A stretch of 13,823 bases of DNA from JAAFIP01 sp031390175 (GCA_031390175.1 JANMTF010000143.1:1-13823), one strand, 5' to 3'; shown: positions 4,758 to 12,566, counted from the stretch's first letter. The notes: generated by a model not told the origin, from the letters alone. A program made the numbers and translations.

Positions 4758-6488
4758 ATGCACCGACAACTTATCATTTGCTGCGACGGGACCGACAACA
4801 ACCTGACCGGGCGACGCAGCGATACCAATGTGGCCCAGCTGTGCGAGCTGCTGGCGCCCGATAGTCAAAACCAGTTGCTGTACTACGACCCTGGCGTGGG
4901 CAATGCGGGCGAGTTGCCTGAGGCCAACCCTTGGGACAGGCTGCAACAAAAATTCAAACGTGCCTCCAGCCTGGCCTATGGCAGTGGTATTTACGAAAAC
5001 ATTGCCGAGGCCTACCGCTTTCTCATGCGCCATTGGCAGCCGGGTGATCAGATATTTTTGTACGGGTTTTCTCGTGGCGCGTTTACTGCGCGCAGCGTAG
5101 GTGGGCTGGTGACGCAGTTTGGCCTATTGCGCCCCGAGATGGAGGCGATGGTGCCCACCCTGCTGTACTTTTACTTTTTAGACCGCGAGAAGTATGAAAA
5201 AAGCTATGGCGACATTAAAGCGCAAATCAGCCAACTGTTTGCCTCTGACGCTGCGCGCACTGCCCCGGTATGGTTTGTGGGGGTGTGGGACACGGTGGCC
5301 TCGGTAGGTGCGCCATTGATTAGCCGCGAGATCACGGCTACGCCCACCATTGTGGGCAAGCGCTTTTCGCATGTGCGCCAAGCGCTGGCGCTGGACGAGC
5401 ATCGAAGGAGCTTTCGACCCAGGCTCTACAGCATTCAGGCTAACTACAACTATGCGGAGCACATGCAAAGCATCGATCAGCAATGGTTCAGTGGCGCGCA
5501 CTCTGATGTGGGTGGCGGCTACCTCAATGCGCAGGCAGGTTTGTCACGCCAAGCCATGCTGTGGATGGTGCACGAGTCTTCCCAGTGCCAGCTCAGGCTA
5601 GGGCCTGATTTGCTCAACACCCAAGGCCAGGCCGATACAGAGAAGATCTCCCAAGCATTGGATCTGCGCGCCAAGCTCAAAACCATGTACCACCCCATGG
5701 TGCACAGTGCCAGCTATGCCAGCCCTTGGTGGGCATTGGGTGGTTTGCATGTGCGCAACCCTCGCCAGGCAGACGTGCGCGTCAACTATAAAGAAAAGCC
5801 CCCGCAAGAATCGCCCACCGTACAGGCCAATCAACTGCGTTTTCCGGCGGACACGCAGTGGCGGACCCCACGGCGATGGACTCCGGTGGCGTTGGCCGCC
5901 CTGTTGGCGTTTGTGTGTTGGGTGATGGCAGGCACTTTTCTGCTGGGCCCCACACAGCTTGCCGGTCAAACCTGGTGGCAACAGATCGTCTCTGGGATGC
6001 AAGCACTGCCTGCAGTAGCCGCTGCCAACGAGGCGTTTGCTGGCTGGCAAACCGCTTGGTTCATACCCTGGCAGGCTCCTACAGCAAGCGTGGCAGGCTG
6101 GCATCACCCTGCCATGGCCATAGTGGCAGATTTTGGATTGATCCTGGCCTATGGCTACCTGCTGGGCTGGGCCGTGGGTTGGGCGTTTGCACGGCTGGCC
6201 CGCTTGCGCAGGGTAGATGATGCTGTGCCGGTATGGCTTAACCGCTTGGGCTTGGCTGCACCCGTTGCCATCATCAGCGACATTACGGAAAATCTGTTGA
6301 CCTTGGCGTTGTTAGCCACAGCACCTAGCCCCTATGTGCCGGGTTGGGAGTATTTGCTGGGCTATGCCATGAGCTTGGCATCAGCGGGCAAATGGCTAGG
6401 CTTGGCGGCATGTGGCGTTTTGATTGCGTGGGGTTGCTTGACCAAAAGCAAACGGGCTGCACCGCATGCAGCAATGAAAAGCGCTTAA
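4758..6488 (+). CDS. DUF2235 alpha/beta hydrolase (Tle1-like) with membrane C-terminus
   Basis: The 576-residue protein begins at ATG 4758 with AGAGAGG upstream. Residues 1-320 are a DUF2235 domain, the fold of the T6SS phospholipase effector Tle1 and related esterases. The first strand carries CCDGTDNN (8-15). The nucleophile elbow is GFSRG with Ser105 (103-107). GVWDTVAS supplies Asp178, and SGAHSDVGGGY (245-255) supplies His248 and the family's DVGGG. Residues about 370-395, 450-480, 495-520 and 530-560 are hydrophobic and look like four membrane segments. This places the hydrolase domain N-terminal to a membrane anchor. There is no signal peptide and no neighbouring vgrG, PAAR or immunity gene, so a secreted effector role is not supported by context. 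Substrate is unknown; lipid ester hydrolysis is inferred from the family. Confidence 0.8.
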   Translation: MHRQLIICCDGTDNNLTGRRSDTNVAQLCELLAPDSQNQLLYYDPGVGNAGELPEANPWDRLQQKFKRASSLAYGSGIYENIAEAYRFLMRHWQPGDQIFLYGFSRGAFTARSVGGLVTQFGLLRPEMEAMVPTLLYFYFLDREKYEKSYGDIKAQISQLFASDAARTAPVWFVGVWDTVASVGAPLISREITATPTIVGKRFSHVRQALALDEHRRSFRPRLYSIQANYNYAEHMQSIDQQWFSGAHSDVGGGYLNAQAGLSRQAMLWMVHESSQCQLRLGPDLLNTQGQADTEKISQALDLRAKLKTMYHPMVHSASYASPWWALGGLHVRNPRQADVRVNYKEKPPQESPTVQANQLRFPADTQWRTPRRWTPVALAALLAFVCWVMAGTFLLGPTQLAGQTWWQQIVSGMQALPAVAAANEAFAGWQTAWFIPWQAPTASVAGWHHPAMAIVADFGLILAYGYLLGWAVGWAFARLARLRRVDDAVPVWLNRLGLAAPVAIISDITENLLTLALLATAPSPYVPGWEYLLGYAMSLASAGKWLGLAACGVLIAWGCLTKSKRAAPHAAMKSA

Positions 6489-6514
6489 CCACTACAACTG
6501 CACAAGCAATTATT

Positions 6515-6574
6515 CGCTACTATTTACATAGCTTCTCCCGCTATATTCTATTGGGCTACAGCCCTATTCCTCAT
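6515..6574 (+). repeat. Multi-hairpin repeat, copy 6 (head only)
   Basis: It begins CGCTACTATTTACATAGCTT then CTCCCGC, and carries the hairpin GGGCT (6553-6557) / AGCCC (6560-6564). It ends in CTCATAAATC five bases before the stop of the DUF3820 gene. Only the head module is present, with no tail dyad. It lies between convergent genes ending at 6488 and 6579, where it could act as a two-way terminator. Confidence 0.6.
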
Positions 6575-6578
6575 AAAT

Positions 6579-6791
6579 CTACCGTTTGCGCAGTGGCGTG
6601 AGCAACTCGCTCAGGCCGTTATGGTCTATCTCCCGCATGATGGCCAGCAGCCTGCCCAACTCGCCCTTGGGAAAGCCCTCTCTTGCAAACCAGTGCAGAT
6701 AGTTGCCTGGCAGGTCTGCAATCAAGCGACCTTTGTATTTGCCAAAAGGCATTTCCATCGACACGATTTTTTGCAGGTCTTCAGGGTTCAC
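6579..6791 (-). CDS. DUF3820 family protein
   Basis: The 70-residue protein starts at GTG 6791, overlapping the stop of the upstream aldo/keto reductase gene (GTGA). The short, charged sequence contains MPFGKYKGRLIADLPGNYL (about residues 14-32) and then HWFAREGFPKGELGRLL. This pattern is diagnostic of DUF3820, small proteins of unknown biochemical role that include one annotated as a quorum-sensing-regulated virulence factor. No signal or membrane segment is visible. The overlap implies translation coupled to the reductase. Function is unknown. Confidence 0.8.
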   Translation of the reverse strand: MNPEDLQKIVSMEMPFGKYKGRLIADLPGNYLHWFAREGFPKGELGRLLAIMREIDHNGLSELLTPLRKR

Positions 6792-7792
6792 TTTACTTCT
6801 CGCCCATTCAAGGGGTAGGCAGGGTCGGTATAGCCCGGCGTGGAGGGGTGGCCGGGGTGTACCAGGCTGTCTACCAGCGCTTCGTCTTCAGCGGTAAACA
6901 CATAGCCCAGCGCGGGCACGTAGTCTTGCCATTGCTGCAAGGTGCGCGGCCCGGCGATCACCGAGCTAATAGCCGGGTTGGCCAGCACCCAAGCCGTTGC
7001 AAAATGGGCCAGGCTAATGCCTTTGGCCTCGGCGTGTTTTTTAAGCGTTTGCGCTATCTCCAAAGACTCTGGGCGGAACTCGGTTTGCGCAATGCGCTTG
7101 TCTCCCCTGCCCGCGCGCGAGTCCTCGGGTGCGCTCTGGCCGGGCGCGTATTTGCCGGTCAGCACGCCACGCGCAATCGGGCTGTACGGCACTACACCTA
7201 TGCCGTAGTGCGCGCAAGCGGGTAGCACCTCCACTTCGGGTTGGCGGTTAAGCAGGTTGTAATACGGCTGGCACACCACAGGCGCAGGCAGGCCCAGTTG
7301 CTGCGCCACGCGCACCGCCTCGGCGATGCGCCAACCGCGAAAGTTAGACACACCCCAGCTGCGAATTTTGCCGGCACGCAGCATCGCGTCCAGCGCCCGC
7401 AGGGGTTCCTCCAGGTTCATGCCATTCTGGTCCAGGTGCAGGTACAAAATGTCTACGTAGTCGGTTTGCAGGCGCGTGAGCGAAGCCTCTACTTCACGCA
7501 GCATCCAACTGCGCGAATAGTGCCCCTCGTTCACGCGCTCGGTCATCTTGTTGCCCAGCTTGGTGGCCAGCACCCAGTCATGGCGCTGGGTTTTAAGCAG
7601 CTCGCCCAGCATGGTTTCCGATGCGCCCTTGGTGTACACGTCGGCGGTGTCGATAAAGTTCACACCTTGCGCATGCGCATCGGCCACCATGCTTGCCGCC
7701 TCTGCCAGCGCAGTTTGGTCGCCAAACATCATGGTGCCCAGGCACAGGGCGGATACTTTGAGGTTGCTTTTTCCAAGGTGACGGTATTGCAT
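6788..7792 (-). CDS. Aldo/keto reductase family oxidoreductase
   Basis: The 334-residue TIM-barrel NADPH-dependent reductase starts at ATG 7792, with AGAAAG upstream. The catalytic tetrad is readable: Asp48 and Tyr53 in NFIDTADVY, Lys78 in ATKLGNK, and His119 in LYLHLDQ. MQYRHLGKSNLKVSALCLG is the usual N-terminal beta-hairpin. GKIRSWGVSNF and VVPYSPIARGVLTGKY are signature segments, and SSVIAGPRTLQQ near the C-terminus is the cofactor-binding region of the YajO/YghZ-like subgroup. It probably reduces aldehydes or ketones in the cytoplasm; the substrate is not evident. It is co-transcribed with the overlapping DUF3820 gene. The 200 bases upstream (7793-7995) contain no gene; a TTGATA box on the minus strand near 7829 is a weak promoter candidate. 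Confidence 0.92.
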   Translation of the reverse strand: MQYRHLGKSNLKVSALCLGTMMFGDQTALAEAASMVADAHAQGVNFIDTADVYTKGASETMLGELLKTQRHDWVLATKLGNKMTERVNEGHYSRSWMLREVEASLTRLQTDYVDILYLHLDQNGMNLEEPLRALDAMLRAGKIRSWGVSNFRGWRIAEAVRVAQQLGLPAPVVCQPYYNLLNRQPEVEVLPACAHYGIGVVPYSPIARGVLTGKYAPGQSAPEDSRAGRGDKRIAQTEFRPESLEIAQTLKKHAEAKGISLAHFATAWVLANPAISSVIAGPRTLQQWQDYVPALGYVFTAEDEALVDSLVHPGHPSTPGYTDPAYPLNGREVK

Positions 7793-7995
7793 GCAAGGCT
7801 TTCTAAAGTTGTGATCGCTCTGTTGAGTCTATCAAACCTTGTCCCGCAAAGGCTGCGACACGGCCCCCTAGCCTTGCACCCAAAACCGCGTACTGTGCAG
7901 CAAGACTTTTTGGCACAGGCTAACTTCCTGCGAGGGAAGACACTTACCGGTGCATTCCCACTTCATCCGAACAATCTTCCCAGATTATCAATTGA

Positions 7996-8310
7996 TCATT
8001 AGGCTTGCAGGTGCGCACCATCGCCAACGCACCCTCGGGCCGTATGGCAGAGACCGGCCAGTACCAAAGCAGCTACCTGGGCCGCCCCGACATGAACATG
8101 GCTTCAATAGCCGCAGGCTTTGGCGTAAAGGGCGAGGTGGTCAGCAACCCGCTAGAACTCAAAGCCGCCCTCGCCCGCGCAAAGGTGTCCACCTACGAAG
8201 GCAAGCCTTATCTGATCGACGTGCAAGTAGCCCGGCGCGGCATTGGCTGGACGGATGAGCCCTGGATACCCGATTTCAAGGGCACCAGCATGCGCACCAA
8301 GAGGGTGTGA
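7996..8310 (+). pseudogene. C-terminal fragment of a TPP-dependent (acetolactate-synthase-like) enzyme
   Basis: An open stretch after the in-frame TGA at 7993-7995 encodes about 100 residues. They include GQYQSSYLGRPDMNMASIAA, GFGVKGEVVSNPLELKAAL, and YEGKPYLIDVQVARRG. This pattern (NMASIAAGFGVKGE followed by a short helix and PYLIDV) matches the last part of the pyrophosphate-binding domain in thiamine-diphosphate enzymes of the acetolactate synthase type. The GDG…NN metal/TPP motif, the PYR domain and any ATG start are missing; the only start available is TTG 8005. It is best read as a 5'-deleted gene remnant. It converges on the solute-binding protein gene, with a strong hairpin between. 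Confidence 0.7.
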
Positions 8311-8320
8311 ACCTCTTGCG

Positions 8321-8344
8321 CCCTCTCCCGGCAGCGGGAGAGGG
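8321..8344. terminator. Strong hairpin, REP-type, between convergent coding stretches
   Basis: CCCTCTCCCG (8321-8330), loop GCAG, and CGGGAGAGGG (8335-8344) give a perfect ten-pair stem, followed by TTGGGGTGAAGG. The CCCTCTCCC…GGGAGAGGGTTGGGGTGAGG pattern is a familiar dispersed repeat in proteobacteria. It lacks a T-run but is well placed to end transcription from both sides. Confidence 0.65.
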
Positions 8345-8385
8345 TTGGGGTGAAGGCCGCGGCAGAGAGCACCCGATTTGAAGCC

Positions 8386-9390
8386 CTAATCCACCGTAAT
8401 ATTGCCCGCCTTGATCACCGCGCGCCAGCGCTCGGTATCTTCTTTTTGCCACGCAGCCATTTCTTCAGGCGTGTTGCCTACGGGCTCGGCACCTACCTCG
8501 GCGTAGCGTTTGCTCATCTCTGGCGAGCGCAGTATCTCGGCGATGGTGCTGGACAGGCGCGCTGCGATGGCGGGGGGCGTTTTGGGTGGCGCAACCATGG
8601 CAAACCAGGCTACGCCTACCACGCCGGGCACTAGCTCGCTCAGCGCCGGAAGGTTGGGTTGCGCGGCTAGGCGCTTGCTGCTGGTGACAGCCAGCATGCG
8701 CAATTTACCGCTGCGTACATGCGCCGCTGCTGCGGCCACGTTGCCAAACATCACGTTCACATGCCCGCCCAGCAGGTCGGCCATGGCAGGGGCATCGCCC
8801 TTGTAAGGTACATGCACCAGGCGCGTGCCGGATTTGAGTTTAAACAGCTCTGCCGTTAAATGCGCGGTGGAGCCGTTGCCCTGCGAGGCGTAGCTGAGCT
8901 TGTCGGGGTTGGCCTTGGCATAGGCGATGAATTCTTCCGCCGTTTGCGCGGGCACGGACGGATGTACCAACAATGCGTTGGGCACGGCAGCCAGCACAGT
9001 GATAGACACAAACTTGGCCGGATCGTAGTTGAGCTTGGGGTACAGGCTGATGTTGATAGACAGCGGCGGTGGTGGCGCGGCCATCAGGGTGTAGCCATCG
9101 GGTTCGATGTTGTACACGTATTCAGCGGCGATATTGCCCGCTGCACCGGCACGGTTTTCAATGATGACGGGCTGGCCCAGGCGGCTGGCCAGTTGCTCGG
9201 AGATCAGGCGCGGCAGCAAATCGGCAGTGCCGCCTGCGGGGTTGGGTACGATGATGCGGATGGGTTTTTGCGGCCAAGCGGGGGCTGTTTGCGCCCAGCT
9301 ATGCGCTGCGGGAAACAGGGTGGCCAGTGTGGTGGCCGTGAGTGCGCTGGCGAGTAATGCACGGCGCTGGGATGCAGAGGTTTTAGGCAT
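8386..9390 (-). CDS. Bug/TctC-family tripartite tricarboxylate transporter substrate-binding protein
   Basis: The 334-residue periplasmic binding protein starts at ATG 9390 with AGGACG upstream. Residues 1-34 form a signal peptide with twin arginine (QRRALLASALTATTLATLF) and a likely cleavage after SWAQ. PIRIIVPNPAGGTADLLPR (43-61) and GQPVIIENRAGAAGNIAAE (72-90) are the family hallmarks. The latter lines the ligand carboxylate site. YASQGNGSTAHLTAELF and HVPYKGDAPAMADLLGG follow. Bug proteins bind carboxylic acids; many are orphans without TctA/TctB, as here. It is the third gene of the run with the oxygenase subunits (68-base gap), so the likely ligand is the aromatic acid attacked by that oxygenase. 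That link is inferred. Confidence 0.92.
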   Translation of the reverse strand: MPKTSASQRRALLASALTATTLATLFPAAHSWAQTAPAWPQKPIRIIVPNPAGGTADLLPRLISEQLASRLGQPVIIENRAGAAGNIAAEYVYNIEPDGYTLMAAPPPPLSINISLYPKLNYDPAKFVSITVLAAVPNALLVHPSVPAQTAEEFIAYAKANPDKLSYASQGNGSTAHLTAELFKLKSGTRLVHVPYKGDAPAMADLLGGHVNVMFGNVAAAAAHVRSGKLRMLAVTSSKRLAAQPNLPALSELVPGVVGVAWFAMVAPPKTPPAIAARLSSTIAEILRSPEMSKRYAEVGAEPVGNTPEEMAAWQKEDTERWRAVIKAGNITVD

Positions 9391-9458
9391 GTTTGCGTCC
9401 TGAAATGATGGGGAGTGGATTGCAGACTAAGGTGGAGTGATGGGGAATGGATTGCGCA

Positions 9459-9953
9459 CTACAGCGGGATCACCATCAAGGTCTCGATCACGCGCGAGTC
9501 GTAGATAAATTTGCGGCTCTTAAAGCGCGGGCCGTCGGCAGTGACCTGCACCACGTCTTGGCACTGCCCGGTGGAGTAGACCATCATGTTGCCGTCCAGC
9601 TCCATGGTGCGCACCACCAGAAAGTTAGAGCGCACCTGCAAGTCGCCCTGCTCTGCGCCAATGATCTGCACGCCAGAGAGGATGTGGCGGTAGTGGTGCG
9701 GCTCGTAGATGTTGGCAATGCGCATGGACTTGATGCGGTCGCGCAGCTGGGCAGCGCTGTGGCAGTCGATCACCGCCATGGGCAAACTGCGGTCGGCGTT
9801 AAAGCGCGAGGTCACGGTGTAGCGGCCGTCCGCCAGCATGAGATCGGCAATCGCCTCAACGCGGTTTTCATCAATGGCGCGGGCCCATTCGTACACCAGG
9901 TTTTCTACTGCGCGGAAATGTTGCTCGTGGAATAGGTTCATCTCAGTCACCAT
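9459..9953 (-). CDS. Aromatic ring-hydroxylating oxygenase, small (beta) subunit
   Basis: The start chosen is ATG 9953, which overlaps the alpha stop codon (TGATG), giving 164 residues. The longer frame to 10109 only runs through the alpha gene. The NTF2/SnoaL-like cone fold is visible as FRAVENLVYEWARAIDENR in helix 1, LMLADGRYTVTSRFN, HHYRHILSGVQI and SNFLVVRTMELDGNMMVYS. It ends in FKSRKFIYDSRVIETLMVIP, which is typical of beta subunits of benzoate, anthranilate and salicylate oxygenases. The subunit has a structural role in the alpha3beta3 hexamer and carries no metal. The four-base overlap implies coupled translation and equal amounts with alpha. Confidence 0.9.
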   Translation of the reverse strand: MVTEMNLFHEQHFRAVENLVYEWARAIDENRVEAIADLMLADGRYTVTSRFNADRSLPMAVIDCHSAAQLRDRIKSMRIANIYEPHHYRHILSGVQIIGAEQGDLQVRSNFLVVRTMELDGNMMVYSTGQCQDVVQVTADGPRFKSRKFIYDSRVIETLMVIPL

Positions 9954-11257
9954 CACAGCCCCATATCCATGCGGTAGTTGTGCCAAAAATTGCGAATCGC
10001 CCGCTCGGATAGTTTGCTGGCGCCGCCACTGTGCAGCTCGCGCCCGCCCATCTCGATAAACGACTCGCCCGTTTGCCCATCGCCCATGGCGCGTTGCATC
10101 ATCTCGCACACTGCTGCGTCTTCCACCGACACCATACCCGCCGAACCTGCCAAGTTGCCTTGCAGCAGGCGCATGCGGGTGGTGTCCTCGTCGTCATCGG
10201 CAAAACCAAAATACGTCCACACCAAATCGGCTTGGCCCGGCCCCTTGGGCAATAACTGGCGCGTGGCCAGGCTGTTGGCAATTTGGTGCAGCACGAAGGA
10301 CGGGTAGGTGGTCAAAATCTGGATGCTGATGCCGTCGCCAAACTCATCGCGCCACTTCAAAATGCCCGGGTCTTCCAGGCGCAGTTGGTCGTTTTGCGAG
10401 CGCAGATCGGCGGTGGCCGCTGTGGTGGCCGCGTCATTTTTCTCGGTGCCCGCCTTGGTCCAAAAGTACACATGGCGACCGGTTTTATCCAGCGTCATGC
10501 CCGACTCTTGCGACTGGCGCGACAGGCCAAAGGTGCCGTAGAAGGTATGCAAAATATTGGCGTGGTACGAGTCGCGCGGGTTCTCGTGGTAGGCCTTCCA
10601 GTTGGCGTGGATACGCTGCGTGTCGTAGCCCAGCACCTTCAGCGGCTTGTGCAGCACGCGGCGTATGCCTGCGGCCACGTCGCCCAACCAGTCTTCCAGC
10701 GGCTCTACCTCGTGCGAGAAGGTGGCAAACACCAGGCCGCAGATGCTAGCCACCCGCAGTTTTTGCAGGCCATGCTCGGCCAGGTTGAAGTCAGCGGGTA
10801 AACCACCCTCGCCGCGCAAGCCTTTGCTGAAGGCTGCGTGCGTCAGGTCACCCTTGAGGTTGTAGCTCCAGGCGTGGTACACGCAGTAGAGCTTTTTAGC
10901 CGAGCCAAAGGCCTCGCGGCACACCATGTTGCCGCGGTGCGCGCAGCGGTTGACCACGGCGTGCAAGCTGCCGTCTTCAGCGCGTGTGAGCACGACTGAC
11001 TGCTCGCCGATGTAGGTGGTTTTAAAGCAGCCCGCGTCCGGCACCTCGGCCTCTAGCCCCAAGTAGTGCCAGGACTTGCCGCGAAAAATATGCGCTTGCT
11101 CCTGGGCGTAAATGTCGGGGTCGGTGTACACCCAATACGGCGCGCGGGTAATGCCCTCTACTGGCCATGAGCGGGCGGCTTTGGCGGCGGCATGGTGGGC
11201 GGAATTTTGCGGACCGCGTACCACGGCTTGCGTGGCGGAAGGTTCTAGTGGGCACAT
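9953..11257 (-). CDS. Aromatic ring-hydroxylating oxygenase, large (alpha) subunit, salicylate/anthranilate type
   Basis: The 434-residue Rieske non-haem iron oxygenase has an N-terminal Rieske [2Fe-2S] motif, C105-x-H107 (NRCAHRGN) and C125-x2-H128 (YCVYHAW). Mononuclear iron ligands are His232 and His237 in RDSYHANILHTFYG, with bridging Asp229, and a third ligand, probably Asp380, in SVEDAAVCEMM. The overall pattern (WHYLGLEAEVPDAG; QRIHANWKAYHEN; SLATRQLLPKGP) recalls salicylate 5-hydroxylase NagG and anthranilate dioxygenase AndAc more than benzoate BenA. The substrate would be an aromatic acid. The first 27 residues are not typical, and the ATG has only a weak ribosome site, so the true start may be internal. 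No ferredoxin or reductase gene is nearby, so electrons must come from a distant locus. Confidence 0.9.
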   Translation of the reverse strand: MCPLEPSATQAVVRGPQNSAHHAAAKAARSWPVEGITRAPYWVYTDPDIYAQEQAHIFRGKSWHYLGLEAEVPDAGCFKTTYIGEQSVVLTRAEDGSLHAVVNRCAHRGNMVCREAFGSAKKLYCVYHAWSYNLKGDLTHAAFSKGLRGEGGLPADFNLAEHGLQKLRVASICGLVFATFSHEVEPLEDWLGDVAAGIRRVLHKPLKVLGYDTQRIHANWKAYHENPRDSYHANILHTFYGTFGLSRQSQESGMTLDKTGRHVYFWTKAGTEKNDAATTAATADLRSQNDQLRLEDPGILKWRDEFGDGISIQILTTYPSFVLHQIANSLATRQLLPKGPGQADLVWTYFGFADDDEDTTRMRLLQGNLAGSAGMVSVEDAAVCEMMQRAMGDGQTGESFIEMGGRELHSGGASKLSERAIRNFWHNYRMDMGL

Positions 11258-11427
11258 GGTGGTTGCAATCGGCGCTGGGTGGGATGAGGCTCTGACCAGC
11301 CTTTACCATACCCGAAGTTCACGGGGCATCCATAGCAGTTTTACTAACACCGGTGTGAGCCGCCGGGCGCTCTGGGCCAGCGCATTTCCCATTACACTCT
11401 TTTGACCACTATCAGGAGACTCCCGCC
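11258..11427. promoter_or_regulatory. Divergent intergenic region with palindromic operator candidate
   Basis: These 170 bases separate the leftward oxygenase operon from the rightward NIPSNAP gene and must carry both promoters. A perfect ten-base palindrome, ACACCGGTGT, lies at 11349-11358. A TACACT box (11395-11400) could be the -10 of the NIPSNAP promoter, although no good -35 is visible. No regulator gene is present in the window. The palindrome as an operator is inference. Confidence 0.4.
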
Positions 11428-11751
11428 ATGGCAATTTATGAAAAACGCACCTACTCTCTCATCGTCGGCCAAATGCCGGAGATGATCCGCCTGTACAGCA
11501 CAGAGGGCTTTCCTGCTATGCAGGCGGGCGGGTTTGACAAAAAGCTGGTGGGCTACTTCATCAGCGACACCGGTGAGTTGCACCAGTTGATGCACATCTG
11601 GAAGTTTGACAACGACGCTGACCGGCGCGACCACTGGAAGCGCTTGTTTGAAAGCCAGGCCTTTATGGCCTTCGCCAAACAGAGCCGTCCCTTGGTGAAA
11701 ACGCAAGAAGTGCAGTTGCTGCAATCTGCGCCTTGGGGCCCGCAGCCTTAA
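11428..11751 (+). CDS. NIPSNAP family protein
   Basis: The 107-residue protein starts at ATG 11428, nine bases after AGGAGA. MAIYEKRTYSLIVGQMPEMI is the N-terminal strand of NIPSNAP domains. LVGYFISDTGELHQLMHIW and YSTEGF continue the ferredoxin-like alpha/beta barrel, and RDHWKRLFESQAFMAFAKQS is the usual helix. The family is often found beside aromatic-compound or alkane degradation genes in proteobacteria, where its role is not settled. Dimeric alpha-beta barrel proteins of this kind can act as small monooxygenases or accessory factors. Its divergence from the oxygenase operon suggests shared control and a connected role, which is inference. Confidence 0.88.
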   Translation: MAIYEKRTYSLIVGQMPEMIRLYSTEGFPAMQAGGFDKKLVGYFISDTGELHQLMHIWKFDNDADRRDHWKRLFESQAFMAFAKQSRPLVKTQEVQLLQSAPWGPQP

Positions 11752-11767
11752 GCATTGGCGATGTGCC

Positions 11768-11785
11768 GCGCGCTCGCCAGCGCGC
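11768..11785. terminator. GC-rich hairpin between convergent genes
   Basis: GCGCGCT (11768-11774), loop CGCC, and AGCGCGC (11779-11785) form seven perfect pairs, 17 bases after the NIPSNAP stop and 45 bases from the end of the leftward hydrolase. There is no T-run, so it is a bidirectional terminator only by position. Confidence 0.4.
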
Positions 11786-11829
11786 ACACCAGCGCTGTCA
11801 TCCGGGCCGTGATCAGCGCCATGCAGCAG

Positions 11830-12566
11830 CTACTTGCGCTGCTGCAAAAACCCATCCACCGCAGCGGCCAGCACATTCTCGCGGCCTGCGTAATGGTGGT
11901 CGGCGCCGCCAATTTTTACTTGCTTGGAGCCATTAGCTTCTTGCAACGCCCACTTGCGCCGTAGCGCCGCGCCCAGCACAGGTGCAATGTCTTGCTCACC
12001 ATAGACATCGAGCACGGGCAACGCGTAGCGCCGCATGCCCCATGAGTAGCTGCCCGTCAGGCCCAGCACTATGTAGTTTCATGCGCTTTGTCAAGGTATT
12101 CGTTAGCCATCCACGCACCCATGCTGTGCGACAGCAGCACTACGTCGCTATGGCCCTTGGCACGCAGCCAGTCGGCGGCTTTGGCCAGCCTATCGGCGGC
12201 ATCGGGGAACACGGGCGGAAAGTAGTCCTCTACCTTGGCCTCTTTGCTTTGCACTGGCATCTGGACAGCCAAGGTGGTGTAGCCCAGGTCTGAGAGCTTG
12301 GCACGCAGCAGGCCTACCAGGCCAAAGTCAGGGTGCACCCCCACGCCGTGGGCCAAGACGATAGCGGCCCTGCCAGCCTTACCCTGTGTGTGCAGCGCTA
12401 AAAACTCCCGCCCGGAGGCGGCCTTGATCTGCACCGCGTCGCCCACCACCAGGCCCGAAGTCACCTCTTGCGCATAGCGTGCCTCGCGGGCGTAGTCTTG
12501 TGCAAGCGCGCTCGCTGCGGCTATGGCCAGCGCGGCCAGTAGAGCCATTTTGGAAAGTGTTTTCAT
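11830..12566 (-). pseudogene. Secreted alpha/beta hydrolase (DUF3530-like), frameshifted
   Basis: ATG 12566 starts MKTLSKMALLAALAIAAASA, a signal peptide with likely cleavage after ALAQ. The chain continues with the oxyanion segment IVLAHGVGVHPDFG (69-82), YTTLAVQMPV (96-105), and the nucleophile elbow SHSMG with Ser148. It ends at a premature TAG in HETT at 12069. The rest follows in the next frame: LGLTGSYSWGM, then LPVLDVYGEQD with the acid residue, and GADHHYAGRE with the catalytic His, ending at TAG 11832-11830. All triad members exist but in two frames. About ten residues around the break also seem missing compared with relatives. It is probably a recent pseudogene; a sequencing error cannot be excluded. 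Substrate is unknown. Confidence 0.75.

Noticed and set aside
4500..5033. A 177-codon minus-strand frame over the tRNA-like fragment and the start of the DUF2235 gene
   Set aside because: Half of it is antisense to the hydrolase gene, and the text such as GGDRTPDPQLG is the usual artefact of reading a tRNA 3' end backwards.
7241..8002. A 253-codon plus-strand open frame
   Set aside because: It is antisense to the clearly real aldo/keto reductase gene and has the composition of a shadow frame.
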